This document shows positions 10,437 through 22,065 of a stretch of 64,000 bases of DNA, in pieces. The notes under the pieces are model-generated. The model saw only the letters and a list, made by a program, of their open reading frames with translations, ran no database searches and was not told where the DNA came from. The position numbers and the translations under genes were made by a program. This stretch comes from Epiperipatus broadwayi (Eukaryota > Onychophora > Udeonychophora > Euonychophora > Peripatidae), in NCBI GenBank assembly GCA_028023455.1, contig JAQFVV010006294.1, positions 126,001-190,000 of the forward strand. The letters are read 5' to 3'. Position 1 is the first letter of the stretch; each line of letters starts with the position of its first letter.

Positions 10437-11626
10437 TTAAAATAATGAAACTCATATGGTCTATTTCCTTTATGAAGTTATAAACCAATAGAATCTTAAG
10501 TAAAAACCCTACAATATCCCAGAAGAAAATTAAAGCCAATAATATTTTGTATCTACCAATAGTGCATAATGAGAAATGACAATCTTTGAATTTTTAAAAA
10601 AGTGTATGCCAATGCTGAAATGATCAAAATCTTTTACATAAGCATCAGACTGATATAATTCCTGCTCACAGGAATGAATGATGTAACCGTCATAATAAAA
10701 TCCAATTTTACTTGTTACATAAGTTGACTTTGTATAATATATCAGTTAATTTACAAAGAAAAATGTAAATAATGTTCCGTATAGTTATCAAAATCAAAGC
10801 CAGTTATTTTAAATAAATTGATACCTTATTAAATCACTATCTCAAAATCAAAGCAGGAAACCATAGACAATTACAAATTCTAGAAAGACTTCCTTTGGAA
10901 CACTTTTTTTTTGTTGCAAAAAGTTGTTGCTACTGTTTTAGTAATACTTGTTTATTTTTTTATTTCGTTGGTTATAAAAAATCATTCTACAGATCATAGT
11001 AAATAATTTGAGTGATTATTGATTTTGGATAGATAGTTAAAACAAAATGCTTTATTTTTTTTGTATATGGTCATTATATTACATGTAATTCAAAATTTAG
11101 ATGTGTTGAATTGTAAAATGTAACTCAGTACGCATTTTGTTTGCACACAAGTAAACACACTACAATGTAATATTCATTTTAATAACTGAAAATAGAAATG
11201 ACAATCCACTTACATAAATGAATGTGATAATTTATTCATCATTATAATATTGGAAATATTTAAGATGATAATGAATATAAAGTCATAACTGTAAATGAAA
11301 TACACTATTTGTTTTTTTTTTCAAAAATGAATTATCCTAAAAGTGGGGCGATAGTTATTTACTTAATTTGATACATTTAAATATATCATTTATTCATTTT
11401 TGTTATTGATGAAAAATTAACTTGTCTTAATGTATAGATATTAACAATAAATATAAGTTCCATTCTGTGTATGACTAGCTAAAATGAATATATCCCGCAA
11501 TGTGGAAAGAATAGATCACATTTGACTATACATAACTTTTTATCTTTATTTTACAGACAGAAGAGTTACTTTACTTATGCATCAACATATAAGAAATATA
11601 AAATATTGATGCCAAATATATATATA
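10437..11626. other. AT-rich non-coding stretch
   Basis: No supported gene or repeat structure. Only A/T runs and an (AT) run next to the LINE end at about 11620. Confidence 0.5.
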
Positions 11627-12404
11627 TATCATCATCGTCATCATCAACCATTATCAATCCACTGCAGGATGAAGGTCTCTCCAAGTTCAATCCATCTTTT
11701 CCTATCTTTAGCTTCTCTTCTCCACATCACCCCTGCACACTTTCTTATTTCATCCACCCATCTAACATGTGGTTTCTTTCTGGGTCTTTTACAATCTCTT
11801 GGAATCCAGTTCAAAATTTCAATTGTCCATCTGTTATCATCTCTTCTAACAATATGTCCAGCCCAACTCCACTTCAGTCTTTTAATTTTTTCAATGATGT
11901 CAGTAACACCTGTTTGTTCTCTTACCCATACATTGCGTTTTCAATCCCTTCTTGTTATTCCCAACATGCATCTCTCCATACTTCTTAGAGTGGTTTGAAG
12001 TCTCTGTAGTGCTCTGCTATTAAGTGTCCAAGTCTCAGATCCATAAGTAAGAACTGGCAAAACACATTTATTAAAAACCTTCCTTTTCAAACACATATGC
12101 ATATTTCCTTTTAGTATCAAGTTATTTCTACCAAAAGCACTCCAACCAAGTTTAATTCTATGATTAATTTCATCCATTATATTTCCATCTGTATTAATAA
12201 TCTGTCCAAGGAATTTGTAACTGTTAACTTCTTCTAACTCATCATAATCAATCTTTATTTTCATATTTTGAGAAAATCTATTAAACATTACTTTAGTCTT
12301 TTTAACATTTACCTTTAGTCCTACTTTCCTGCTTTCATCTGATAACTCCTGCAACATTTCCTGTAGCTCTAAAGCATTATTTGCAAAAACAACTACATCA
12401 TAAG
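11627..12404 (-). pseudogene. RTE-type LINE, 5'-truncated copy (RT C-terminal part)
   Basis: 3' end of the same RTE-type non-LTR retrotransposon as the fuller copy at 51.3-54.2 kb, in reverse orientation. 11941-12357 encodes the region from RKVGLKVNVKKTKVMFNR through ITRRD; the remainder to 11640 is readable in another frame (NRWTIEILNWIPRDC...RWMDEIRKCAG), so a frameshift sits near 11940. It ends in a short TGATGATGA-type tail, as in copy 1. The 5' truncation at about 12404 falls at the FADD motif, typical of incomplete target-primed reverse transcription. Confidence 0.85.
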
Positions 12405-12834
12405 TTTATTTGATAACTCATAATTATATTAATTCTATTCCTCTTCTAAATAGTAACATATAGTAATAATTTGATAATACTATAAGGTCTCTGTTATTTA
12501 TATAAATAAATTGAAGAAAAATATATATATGTGTTTTAGAATATACTTGAAATATTTATTCAGACAGATAAATTATAAAATTATTTTTCCAATATTATAA
12601 AAATTGAGATACATAAATGATAAAAAATATGAAATATGAATTTATCACAAACAAAATATGTGAAACAGTTTAATATTTTCATAAATATATAGCTATAAAT
12701 AATGATATTGTCTTAATAATAAATGATGCAAAATTATCAGTAGTTGTTGGGGGGAAAAAGACTAATACACAGGTAAGAAAAATAAATAATGTTATTTGGG
12801 AATGTTTATACCCATACTGAGGAACACTATCATT

Positions 12835-13012
12835 GAAAGAATAACTGAAATAGAATTGGGATGGATATATTGCTAGAAGGTATGATACTAGGTTATTAGT
12901 TGAAATCTTAAACTGGATTCCAGATGAAATAAGGAAGTTTACTGGTATAAAGTGTAAAAGTAAAGAGAAAGTGGGTTAAACTTGAGAGATCTTCATTCTG
13001 CAATGATGATGA
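12835..13012 (+). pseudogene. decayed RTE LINE 3' end
   Basis: A ~180-bp piece with many small deletions still shows the order of the RTE 3' end: TGGGATGGATATATTGCTAG, AAACTGGATTCCAGATGAAA, then AGAGATCTTCATTCTGCAAT and TGATGATGATAA. It matches the 53.96-54.21 kb part of the fuller copy. Non-coding now. Confidence 0.7.
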
Positions 13013-13560
13013 TAAATACACTATCACTAATAGCTTCTTATAAATAATAAAGTTATTATACCCCTTTCCCAATAAATAATAAAAAGTTAAGTCTTATAAT
13101 GACAATACAAACCCAATCCTTAAAACACAAATATTTCCAACGCAATGCTGTATTTTTTAACTCTTTTATAACAAATGACCTTTCTTAACTATATCTTTCT
13201 AAACAAATAAGTATCTTCTTATTAGTGTATTTGAAATAATTTCTGTAATGGAAATGGATTCTGCTCCTCTAATAAAAATCATGCTTATACAATAGTAGAT
13301 TCAATATCATGACACATAGTACATTATATCACTTAGAACTCTGAGCCACCTCACTTCTACACATTAAATTTAGCAGAATAATATTAATGCAACTAATTTA
13401 GAAGAAATAATTGTAACATGATGATAAAATACTCTTATTTTTTAATTTGTTAAATGCAGCAGTACATTAAAATTTGTCTTTCTATCTAAAAAAAGCTATC
13501 AAGATATTTAAATTTTAAAAATGATAATCACCCAAGCTAAAAGTTACTAAAATGTTTGAT
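13013..13560. other. AT-rich non-coding stretch
   Basis: No feature seen. Confidence 0.4.
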
Positions 13561-14228
13561 ATTTGTCAGTTTTCAAGAAAAGCAAGATGGCACCCTATAT
13601 TTTTGATAAATGTAGTTTTGAGAGCCTATAATCTATCGAAGATGTGTTAGTTGTTAAATTAAAACATGTAATAAATCAGAAATAAATTTCGATAAATTTC
13701 ATTAAGAAGTTTTATTTCATTTTTTTTTTTTACTTATAAAGTGGGAAGCAATGGGACACTCTTAACACTGTCATACTTTGATTCAATTCAGCATTTCTTT
13801 TTGTTAGCAATTTTTTGGTAAATTGTCATAATGATAAAAATTTGGGATCTTCCTGTCACAGAGCATGATCCAGTGGACTATTTCCAAAGGCACGGGATCG
13901 TGCCTTTCTGAAAAGTGTCTGTTAATGATCATGATATGATTGTATAGCCACTGACATAAAAGTGTAAATATTGTATTTATATATATTTTTCATTTTTCTG
14001 TTAAAAGTTAATCAAAAAAAAAAAAAGAAAATAAACTGTAAAAATTGTAATTCATTTTTCCACAATGATTTATTTTTTTAAAATAACAATAATAAAAAAT
14101 AAACTGCAATTATTAAATAGGTTTCCTGGGAGGCATTTTTTTTTGTAACATTTTTGGGGAGCCCCTCAAACTGTAGATTTCTCAAAAAATACAGGCTGTC
14201 ATCTTGGTTTACGTGAAAACTCACAAAT
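13561..14228. mobile_element. non-autonomous TIR element
   Basis: About 60 bp at each end are inverted copies at roughly 80 percent identity: left ATTTGTCAGTTTTC, GCAAGATGGCACCC and ATAAATGTAGTTTTGAG; right, read inversely, ATTTGTGAGTTTTC, CCAAGATGACAGCC and AGAAATCTACAGTTTGAG. The 668-bp block has no coding sequence. Inside it is a perfect 9-bp hairpin, AAAGGCACG-GGAT-CGTGCCTTT, at about 13886-13907. I could not define the target duplication. Confidence 0.65.
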
Positions 14229-15092
14229 ACGAAACCAACAATATATGACATTTAATTTTCTAAATTCAAATTATATTTTTAATAAACAAAAATAAAATAT
14301 ATTTTTTAAATTTTAATTAAATATATATGTACAAAATGATCTACATATATACAGAGATAAATAATTAGAGTATATATAACCATAAATATCATTACAATAC
14401 TTTGTTTCCATTATTGCAACTCTGCTTTTAACCTTATGTCAGAATTGTCTATGGAATTAAATTTCAATTGATATAAATTATGACATGGAATAATTTCTGG
14501 TATGATAAATAAATATAATTTAAACAAGATTTTGGCTATTATTTTTTATTTTAGAGTTAATCTTTTTATCTCACCAATACATTCAAGCACTACTTTTTTT
14601 CTTGAGAGATTTTCTTAAAAATCAATCTTAAATATTCCTATCATGCAGTCTTTTCTACTAACATTTTAGGAATGTATGTTTGGCAAAAATGGAAACATAC
14701 ATATTGAATATATAATAATTAAGAATGTGTTTGTGCATGCCTACAGATAGATTTTTTAAGCAATCACATAGAATATATTTATGTATAGTAAAAAATATTA
14801 CAATATTATTCACATTCATAATTAAAATAAAATAAACATAATATTTTCTACTTTTGGAAAAAACTCATTAGAAATTGTTAATTAATATTTATTTTTAATA
14901 CTTTACAAAACATTGTCTGTTTAATATACTGGTGCATATACAAATGGAAAATTACAGAATACAGACACTTGAAATAATACAGTATTTGATGAAACAATAG
15001 TATTAATTTTTTGTAATTTGTTATAATGATAAAAAATGATATATTTATTTGATTGTAAAAGAATAATGATTAACTATTATTATTAAAAGTGG
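14229..15092. other. AT-rich non-coding stretch
   Basis: No gene, RNA or repeat that I can support. Confidence 0.4.
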
Positions 15093-16857
15093 CTTATTAT
15101 TGATTGTTTTTTATTCTAACATGTCAGCCGCATGATGGCGCTATTTCTAGGTCAATTCCTAGAAATATACTGTTTCAGTGATCTATACCCAACCTAAGAG
15201 GCTTCTTTCTACAATAAAACACAGAAAGAGTCCTCGCAGCAGGTTGGGTGATGGCCTCAGCCAACCTAAGAGGCTTCTTTTTACGATAAAACACAGAAAG
15301 GAGTCCCCGCTGGCTAGCTGCTCTGGCTTTTATCTATGCTAAAAGCACAGATAAATGCCTTTATTGGCTGCCGTAGGTGGTTGTGTTATTAATTTTATCG
15401 TAATGCTAGAATGTCTATTTTCTCTATACTTTTGTGTGAAAGTGTGGATTTTAGCTTGTCGTAATTATTTAAAATTTCATTACAAAGGTTTTTTTTTCCA
15501 AGTGCTCTAACCTACTGTTATGTTGTAAATTTATTAACAATGTCATGAAGGTTCCATTACGAATGGGTAACCCTCAAAAATTGCTTTTAAGGGTGAGGCA
15601 GAGCAGTATTTCGATGATCATGTGAAAAGTAACATTTGCATGAGAATTTGTTCGTGACAAGTTACTTTCGATATATACGCACAAACAAAAACAACCCAGC
15701 GTCTGATTATTAATTACTGTCCAAAAAAAAAAAAAAGAAAATTAATGTGGTATTATTTTTACATTTACTATTTAAATAATATTACTTTTTATATATACAC
15801 ACTAACAAAAACAATCCAGTTTCTGATTAATTACTGTCCAAAAAAAAAAAAGCAAATTAGTCGGGTTTGATTTTTAAATGTAGTATTTGAATTGCAGTAC
15901 TTTTTATATATACACAATAACTAAAAGAACCCACTTTCTGATTAATTACTGTCCAAAAAAACCCAAATTAGTCGGGTATCACTTTAAAATTTAGTATTTA
16001 AATAATGGTACTTTTTATATATACACACTAACAAAAAGAACACACTTTCTGATTCATTACGGTCAAAAAAAAAAGCAAATTAGTCGGGTATCATTTTTCA
16101 ATTGAGTATTTCAATGACGGTCCTTTTTATATATACACACACTAACAAAAAGAACTCACTTTCTGATTAATTACTATCCAAAAAAAAAGCAAATTACTTG
16201 GGTATCATTTGTAAATTTAGTGTGAATTTTTTAAATGTTGTGGATAAATTGAATCATGTAGAATGTGTATTATTTTCTATTAAAAAAAGACTGTAACTTT
16301 TTATATATACACACAAAGAAAAACAACCCACTTTCTGATTAATTACTGTCAATACCAAAAAAAAAAAAGTTAATCGGTATCATTTTTAAATTTAGTATTT
16401 AAATAATATTATTTTGATATCTACACACTAACAAAAACAATACAATTTCTGATTAATTACTGTCCAAAAAAAAAAAAAAAAAGCAAATTAGTCAAGTATC
16501 ATTTTTAAATGTAATATTTAAATAATGTTACTTTTTATATATACATACTAACAAAAAAAATACTGTAACTTTTTATAGATACACACAAACAAAAACCCAT
16601 TTTTTATGATTAATTACAATCCAAAAAACGTAAATTATTCAGGTACCATTTCATAATTTAATGTGAATTTTTAATTTTTTTTAAATAGTAATGTTATTTA
16701 CTATTAGTTACTCTAATTTCCTATTAAAAAAACTAAAGCCGATATTTATATAGATAGAATCACAGGCCCGGCCTGGAATCGTAATATGTATGTGTTTTTG
16801 ATTAGCATCAATGCCATCAAACGGCTGACATGATAGAATAGAAAACAACCTTATTAT
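15093..16857. mobile_element. 1.75-kb TIR element with 8-bp target duplication
   Basis: The element (15101-16849) is flanked by CTTATTAT on both sides (15093-15100 and 16850-16857). Its ends are inverted: left TTGTTTTTTATTCTAACATGTCAGCCG, broken here as TTGTTTTTTATTC + TAACATGTCAGCCG; right, read inversely, TTGTTTTCTATTC + TATCATGTCAGCCG, then TGATGGC. Near the left end a ~40-bp block (CCAACCTAAGAGGCTTCTTT) occurs twice, at about 15190 and 15259. The centre is the minisatellite listed separately. No transposase is present. An 8-bp duplication fits hAT, P or a few other superfamilies; the termini do not resemble typical hAT ends. Confidence 0.75.
15660..16610. repeat. minisatellite, ~115-bp unit, about 8 copies
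   Basis: Each unit reads TACTTTTTATATATACACAC, then TAACAAAAACAA, CCACTTTCTGATTAATTACT, GTCCAAAAAA, GCAAATTAGTCGGGTATCAT, TTTTAAATTTAGTATTTAAA. Copies start near 15663, 15786, 15899, 16011, 16124, 16295, 16410 and 16530. A-run length and small deletions vary. The array lies wholly inside the TIR element. Confidence 0.85.
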
Positions 16858-17629
16858 CTATAGGACACATTATTTTATTTCCCAAGACAATCATTATCAA
16901 GTTGTGAATGAAAAAAAGGTAGGACTACTTGGTAGAATAAAAAAAGATATTAGCTATTCAGCATTGATAATAAAATTAAAAAAGCATGTGACATCAATTA
17001 GATAATATTAAAAATTAAAGTAATACTGCCAAGAATGTTACGGTAAAAAGCTAAATGAGCCTGGCTTTTCTATTTCATTTATGAATATATAAGAAAATCA
17101 TACCTCAATGCCAAATAAAACAATTTTCCATATTTCTTGCTTAAAATATCCATACCTATCACGTATGTGGAAAATGTAAAATTATTTTTGTAAAATTATT
17201 ACTAATTCATACTAATACTGAAATCTATCCATAATGTTTTCAAATATCTCAAAGCTTCTTGTTAATTACCTATTACCTAGTCATGAAAGAAAAAACACTC
17301 ACAGAAGATGAAAAGTTGAAAAATAAGAGATGAATTTATTATTTCAAACTGTAAAAAAAAAATGATTTCCCGATTTTTTAAAATTTATCTAATCTCATAT
17401 AATCTATTCAAATGCATATAATTAATAACAGACAAAAATTTACATCAAAAAATGTTATTCATTGAACAAAAGTTATTTTGATTAAGAATATATATATATT
17501 TTACAGTATGTTAAGATATGATAAATATATATACATACTATAGATATAAAGCCTGATGAGAAATGTTATTCATTATTATAAATTAACTTAAATGATCGCT
17601 AAAATAATTGAATTAAAAAATATGTATTT
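16858..17629. other. AT-rich non-coding stretch
   Basis: No feature seen; long A/T runs. Confidence 0.4.
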
Positions 17630-19600
17630 ATAAAATAAAGCCAATGATGCTCAAGACTAGATAGGTTTATAAATGTAAATATATCAACACTTAAACAATG
17701 CCATTATAAATAATAATCAACAATCTCATTTCAACAATAAAGATAGAAATCCACCTTTAACTATGGTCTAATAAAATAAAAAATAAAAAAACTATGGTCT
17801 AATATATTTATAGAGATAGTAAAGAATGCAAGTTGATTACAGAGAATGAAATTATTAATTCAAAAAAATTTAAATAAACCTTATTAAATAAGTAAATATA
17901 ACCTGTTCTGAAAGCACACTAACAAAGACAATTATAACTTTCAAACTGCATTCTAACCATATACTATTTGAATAATAAAACTAATAATGCTTAAGGCTAA
18001 ATAGGGTTTATGAATGTAAATATATGAAAACAATCAACACTTGAACAATACCCATATCAATCAATAATCTCAATCTGTTATCAAGTCAATCTCCTTTTAA
18101 CAATAGAGGTGAAAATTGACCTTTATGTACAGTCTAATATGTTTATATAGACTGTAAAAGATTGATATTGCTATTTATATTGGTAGTATTGTTGAAATGT
18201 TGATGGCTTTAATGTATTTACATTTATATACCTATCTAGAATTAAGCATTATTGGCTTTCTTATTTAAATAATATATGGTCAGAGTACAGTTTGAAAATT
18301 ATAATTAACTATTTGTTAGTCCATTTATCAGAACAGATTATAATAATGAGGTTTATTTAAACTTCTTCGACTTAATAATTTCATTCTTTGTAATCAAGTT
18401 ATAATCTTTACGGTCTATATCAGGGGTGGGAAATCTTTTTTCTGCCAAAAACCATTTGGATATTTATATCATTCAAGGGCTATATAAAATTATTAACTTA
18501 AAAATTAGCCTGCTACATTTAATCAAATATTTAATTAATTTTCCCTAATCATTAGGGGTGGTCAATCTTTTCAGCTAGCAGACCAATTTCAATTTGCCTT
18601 TTTTAAATGAAGGTTATAATTTTTTTGGAATTAAAAATAAAGTAACATCATTATTCTTTGTAATATATTTATATTCTCAAGTTTCTTTTCATGTTCTGGA
18701 CAGATCAATTCTACAGCAGTTAGAATGCAGTCATGTATAAACTCCCCTTCAGAAAAAGATTCTGAAGTTTCTGCTTTTTAAAAAAAAGTTATGTAATTTG
18801 CCTTTACGGAATTTTCTGATTTATTTGGAGTTTTATGAGATATAACAGCCATTTGATGATGCTTATTTTCAAGTTTTCTATTTTAATATTTCTTTCTTTC
18901 CCAACAATTTTGTAGTCAACAGATTGTTTTAATAAATAGTGTTCTTTATTATCTGAAATATTTTCCAGACATATCAGGTATATCTATTTACCATTTCTTT
19001 TTATAAAAACAAAATGTGTGTTGATCCATTTGTATTGAAATATGCAATCTTCTATACCAATTTATTATAGCTTACTCACTGTAGCCATCTTAATGAAAAA
19101 TAAATAAATGCAAAATAATAATAAAACAAAGCACAATTTTAATTTTATTTTTGTGAATATAGTTAGTCTGCAAAAATTACTATAAAGACAAATAAAATGC
19201 CCTCAGTGTTGTAGATTAAATATTTAGCCAGGTAGACCACACAATACAATTTGTTGAAATATTGCACCTCTGATAAAATGATTAGAACTATTATAAAGAT
19301 TGGACGTTAATTGAAAAATAAATATTTTACTAATTCTTAAATCAATATTTGACCTACTGTATGTTTAAATACAAGTTTTACCCAGGGCCATTTTATATAT
19401 GTCTTTAAAAATATCCAGGGAGCCATATTGAAAATTTTCAAGGGCCATTCCCCATCCTGGTCTATATAAACATATTAGATCATAGATAAATGTAGATTTC
19501 CATCTTTATTGTTAAAAGAAGATTGTCTTGACAACAGACTGAGATTGTTATTGATATTGTTTAAGCGTTGACTGCTTTCATGTATTTATAATAAAATTTA
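17630..19600. repeat. inverted satellite array (X-Y-X then X'-Y'-X')
   Basis: Two blocks alternate. X (about 178 bp) includes TAGGTTTATAAATGTAAATA, CAACACTT.AACAATG and GTCTAATATGTTTATA. Y (about 170 bp) includes GTAAAGAATGCAAGTTGATT, GAATGAAATTATTAATTC and TTTCAAACTGCATTCTAACC. They run X 17640-17817, Y 17818-17990, X 17990-18168 on the plus strand, then reverse at about 18169: partial X', Y' (18180-18418) and X' (19468-19590) on the minus strand. The block therefore forms a long palindrome, interrupted by the hAT element at 18421-19459. Confidence 0.8.
18413..19467. mobile_element. hAT-type non-autonomous transposon with exact 8-bp TSD
   Basis: The element (18421-19459, 1039 bp) begins CAGGGGTGGGAAATCTTTTT and ends GGGCCATTCCCCATCCTG, whose inverse is CAGGATGGGGAATGGCCC; CAGGGGTGGG-type ends are characteristic of hAT elements. 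GTCTATAT flanks it at 18413-18420 and 19460-19467. No transposase frame. A second, similar word (TTAGGGGTGGTCAATCTTTT, about 18551) inside may be a remnant of another hAT end. Confidence 0.9.
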
Positions 19601-20496
19601 GTACTGAATATGTATTTTGTTATGAATGTATGATTATTTAATACAAGTTCAAAGGGTTTTCATAAATACAAAGATAATATTGATCCACATAAGCAGCTGC
19701 AGATATATAAAAGTTGTGATGATAATAAATGTGCATTACTTCTCAGTGATACACTATCTATGATGAAAATGCATTTTAAAATAATATATCAAAGGTATTA
19801 GTCCTTTATGAATTGCAATGATAAAATCCTGATGTCTTTTGAGATGGATATTCTTGAATGATCATTTGTATATATGAAGGTATTCCAAAGTTGTTTTATT
19901 ATATGTAGAATGAATGGGTAAATTATGGATATCCTCTGAAATATCAGGCAAACAAATATAGAATCTTAGTATAATCAAATATTATAGTGATGTTGATTAG
20001 TTTTCTGTTAAATGGATCATTATAAATGATCTAATATTCAGATTACTAAACAGAATAAGCGATAGACAAGTGCAAGAATCAAAAAAATTAGAAAGATATT
20101 ATTCCTAAATACATCACATCTTAGTTTAACAGACGCTTGTGCATCCATACAAGTAAAAAGCACATCGAGACAATATGCATTAGTCATAACCATAAATTTC
20201 TACAAATAGCTTGATGTTTCATTTTAATATTTGATAACTAGAAATTAATTAATATAAGACTTTAATGATTATAAAATAACTCTTATAGGCAAGAGAGCAG
20301 AAAAATGAGGTGGCTGGAAAGTAGAGAAAAATTTAAGATAAATTTGTATTCATTATGCTTTTTCAATTATCTAAAATTATCTAGCAGAAAATACAGCTAT
20401 TTTAATAAAAATATATTATCTTGATAATATTTGAGATGACTGTCATTTTATAGTCAAAAATAATATTTAAATACATGTATACTTCCTATATCAAAC
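19601..20496. other. AT-rich non-coding stretch
   Basis: No gene or repeat that I can support. Confidence 0.4.
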
Positions 20497-20599
20497 AATG
20501 TAATTATAAGGAACTTGAACTCAGACTTTCAAACCCTACTACTATCCAATCCATGTTATACAAACAATATATGTGACCACCTACATGTGAAAAAGATAT

Positions 20600-20648
20600 G
20601 ATCTCTAATACATGTATTTTGTGCTAAACCAGCATTCTGGTCCAGATC
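20600..20648 (-). ncRNA. degenerate hammerhead ribozyme (R1 copy a)
   Basis: On the minus strand the R1 layout remains: outer stem GATC...GATC, then TGGACCAG, stem-II region ATGCT-GGTTT-AGCAC, AAAA in place of GAAA, then an AT stretch. The CUGAUGA part is largely deleted compared with copy b, so it cannot be catalytic. Confidence 0.4.
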
Positions 20649-21368
20649 ACCATCTCCACACATAATATATACAGTCAGTGCTCAGATTTTATTAAGATAG
20701 CAAATCTTCAAACTTTAATGGTCAAGCATCAATCTTCTCCACTCTCCAACTTTTCAGCTATCCGTATCATTGAAAATCTGATGGTGAAACAAAGCACTTG
20801 ATGATGCCAATATTATTGTCATATCCATATTGACCTTAGGTCAATCTGACTTCTCACACATAGAACCTTAATATGTCCATTTTTTCATACAGAAGAGGGA
20901 TGGGCAGAAAATAGGCTGAATATGTAACATGTATATTTTCTATACTAAACTTAATGTAATTATAAGGAACTTGATCACATGTATTGGTTGTATAAGATGG
21001 ATTGGATAGCTGTAGGGAGTTTGAAAGTCTTGAGCTCAAGTTCCTTATAATTACATTAAGTTTAGTATAAAAAATATACATGTATTTAAATAATACTTAT
21101 TCAGCCCGTATTTTGCCTATGGCTCTTCTATTTAATTAAATGAACATATTAAAGACCTATACTGAGGAGTTAGATTGGCCTAACAGCAACATGGGTATAA
21201 CAATAATATTGGCATCATCAAGGGCTTTGTTCCATCTTCAGATTTTCGATTATATGGATGGCTAAAAAGTTGGAGAGTGGAGAAGATGGAAGCTTATCCA
21301 TTAAAGTTTGAAGATTTGCTATTTTAATATAATCTATGCACTGATTGCATATATGTGTGGGAGATGAT

Positions 21369-21425
21369 GATCTGGACGAACTGATGAATGCTGGTTCAGC
21401 GTGAAATATATATATATTGGAGATC
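21369..21425 (+). ncRNA. hammerhead ribozyme, type I (R1 copy b, best preserved R1 core)
   Basis: Self-cleaving RNA fold read directly. Stem I 5' strand GATC-TGGA-CGAA (21369-21380); core CTGATGA (21381-21387); stem II ATGCT-GGTTC-AGCGT (21388-21402), 5 pairs including one T.G; core GAAA (21403-21406); short AT stem III (21407-21416); stem I 3' strand TTGG-A-GATC (21417-21425). Predicted cleavage lies after 21416 (AUA). Stem I has an internal loop where type I hammerheads make tertiary contacts with loop II. One stem-I pair is lost (CGAA against TTGG). Known family: hammerheads of PLEs and metazoan retrozymes. Activity is not shown. Confidence 0.65.
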
Positions 21426-21500
21426 ATATATCTTTTTTTACATGTATTGGTTGTATAAGATAGAGAGTTTGAAAGTCTGAGTTCAAGTCCTTATAATATA

Positions 21501-22065
21501 TATATTATCCCTTGTTTTTGTAAGAAGTTATATATAGGTCAGAATAGTTTGATCTTAAAGAATAAAGGTACATAAAAGTAGGGTTAGAAATAAATATCTT
21601 TATATATCCATGAAAAAGATACAGGTCATACTATTAATTTTGATGAGGCTAAGGTTGTCTTCTTTGAGAAAAATTAAATTAAAAGAATTAAAAAATCTTT
21701 ATTATTAAAAATTTATGATTCTGAAGCAATTAACGTATTTAAAATTTCTTTTAATATCAAGGGTATATGGGATATGAGGATAATGTGTTAGTTCAAATAT
21801 GTTATTATTTTGTACTTCTTTACACTCGAGAAGTCTGCTTATATCAGGAAAACCATTGGTTGTGTTTTAGAGTTTATATTTTTTGGCTAGTCCGATCGAG
21901 TTGTGAATTTGGAAGAATTTTGATTATTTTATTGACTAGTTTAGCTTTATTTAGTTTTTTTATGTTTATATATTGTAGCCTTTGGGTTTGCCCAAAGATC
22001 CATTAGATTTGAGACTTAGTTATGTATGACAGTGTTTGATAAAATTTTCCTCATGAGCTATATAT
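21501..22065. other. non-coding stretch
   Basis: Contains a 79-codon open frame (21767-22006) with no recognisable domain; probably chance. Confidence 0.4.

Larger units (their letters stand above)
20497..21500. repeat. ~1-kb palindrome made of two inverted R1 ribozyme repeats
   Basis: The whole block is a palindrome centred near 21005. Outer arms: TAATTATAAGGAACTTGAAC and CTCAGACTTTCAAAC at the left, GTTTGAAAGTCTGAG and TTCAAGTCCTTATAAT at the right. The innermost 48-bp arms, 20927-20974 and 21036-21083, differ at one position. Each half is a copy of repeat family R1, also found at 54.5-55.7 kb, and each carries a hammerhead-like segment. Short open frames inside (20854-21081 and 21218-21427 minus) are not genes. 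Confidence 0.85.

Noticed and set aside
11522-11998. 158-residue plus-strand open frame
   Set aside because: Antisense of the LINE copy on the minus strand.
17545-17565. CTGATGAGAAATG as a hammerhead core
   Set aside because: CUGAUGA is directly followed by GAAA without a stem II.
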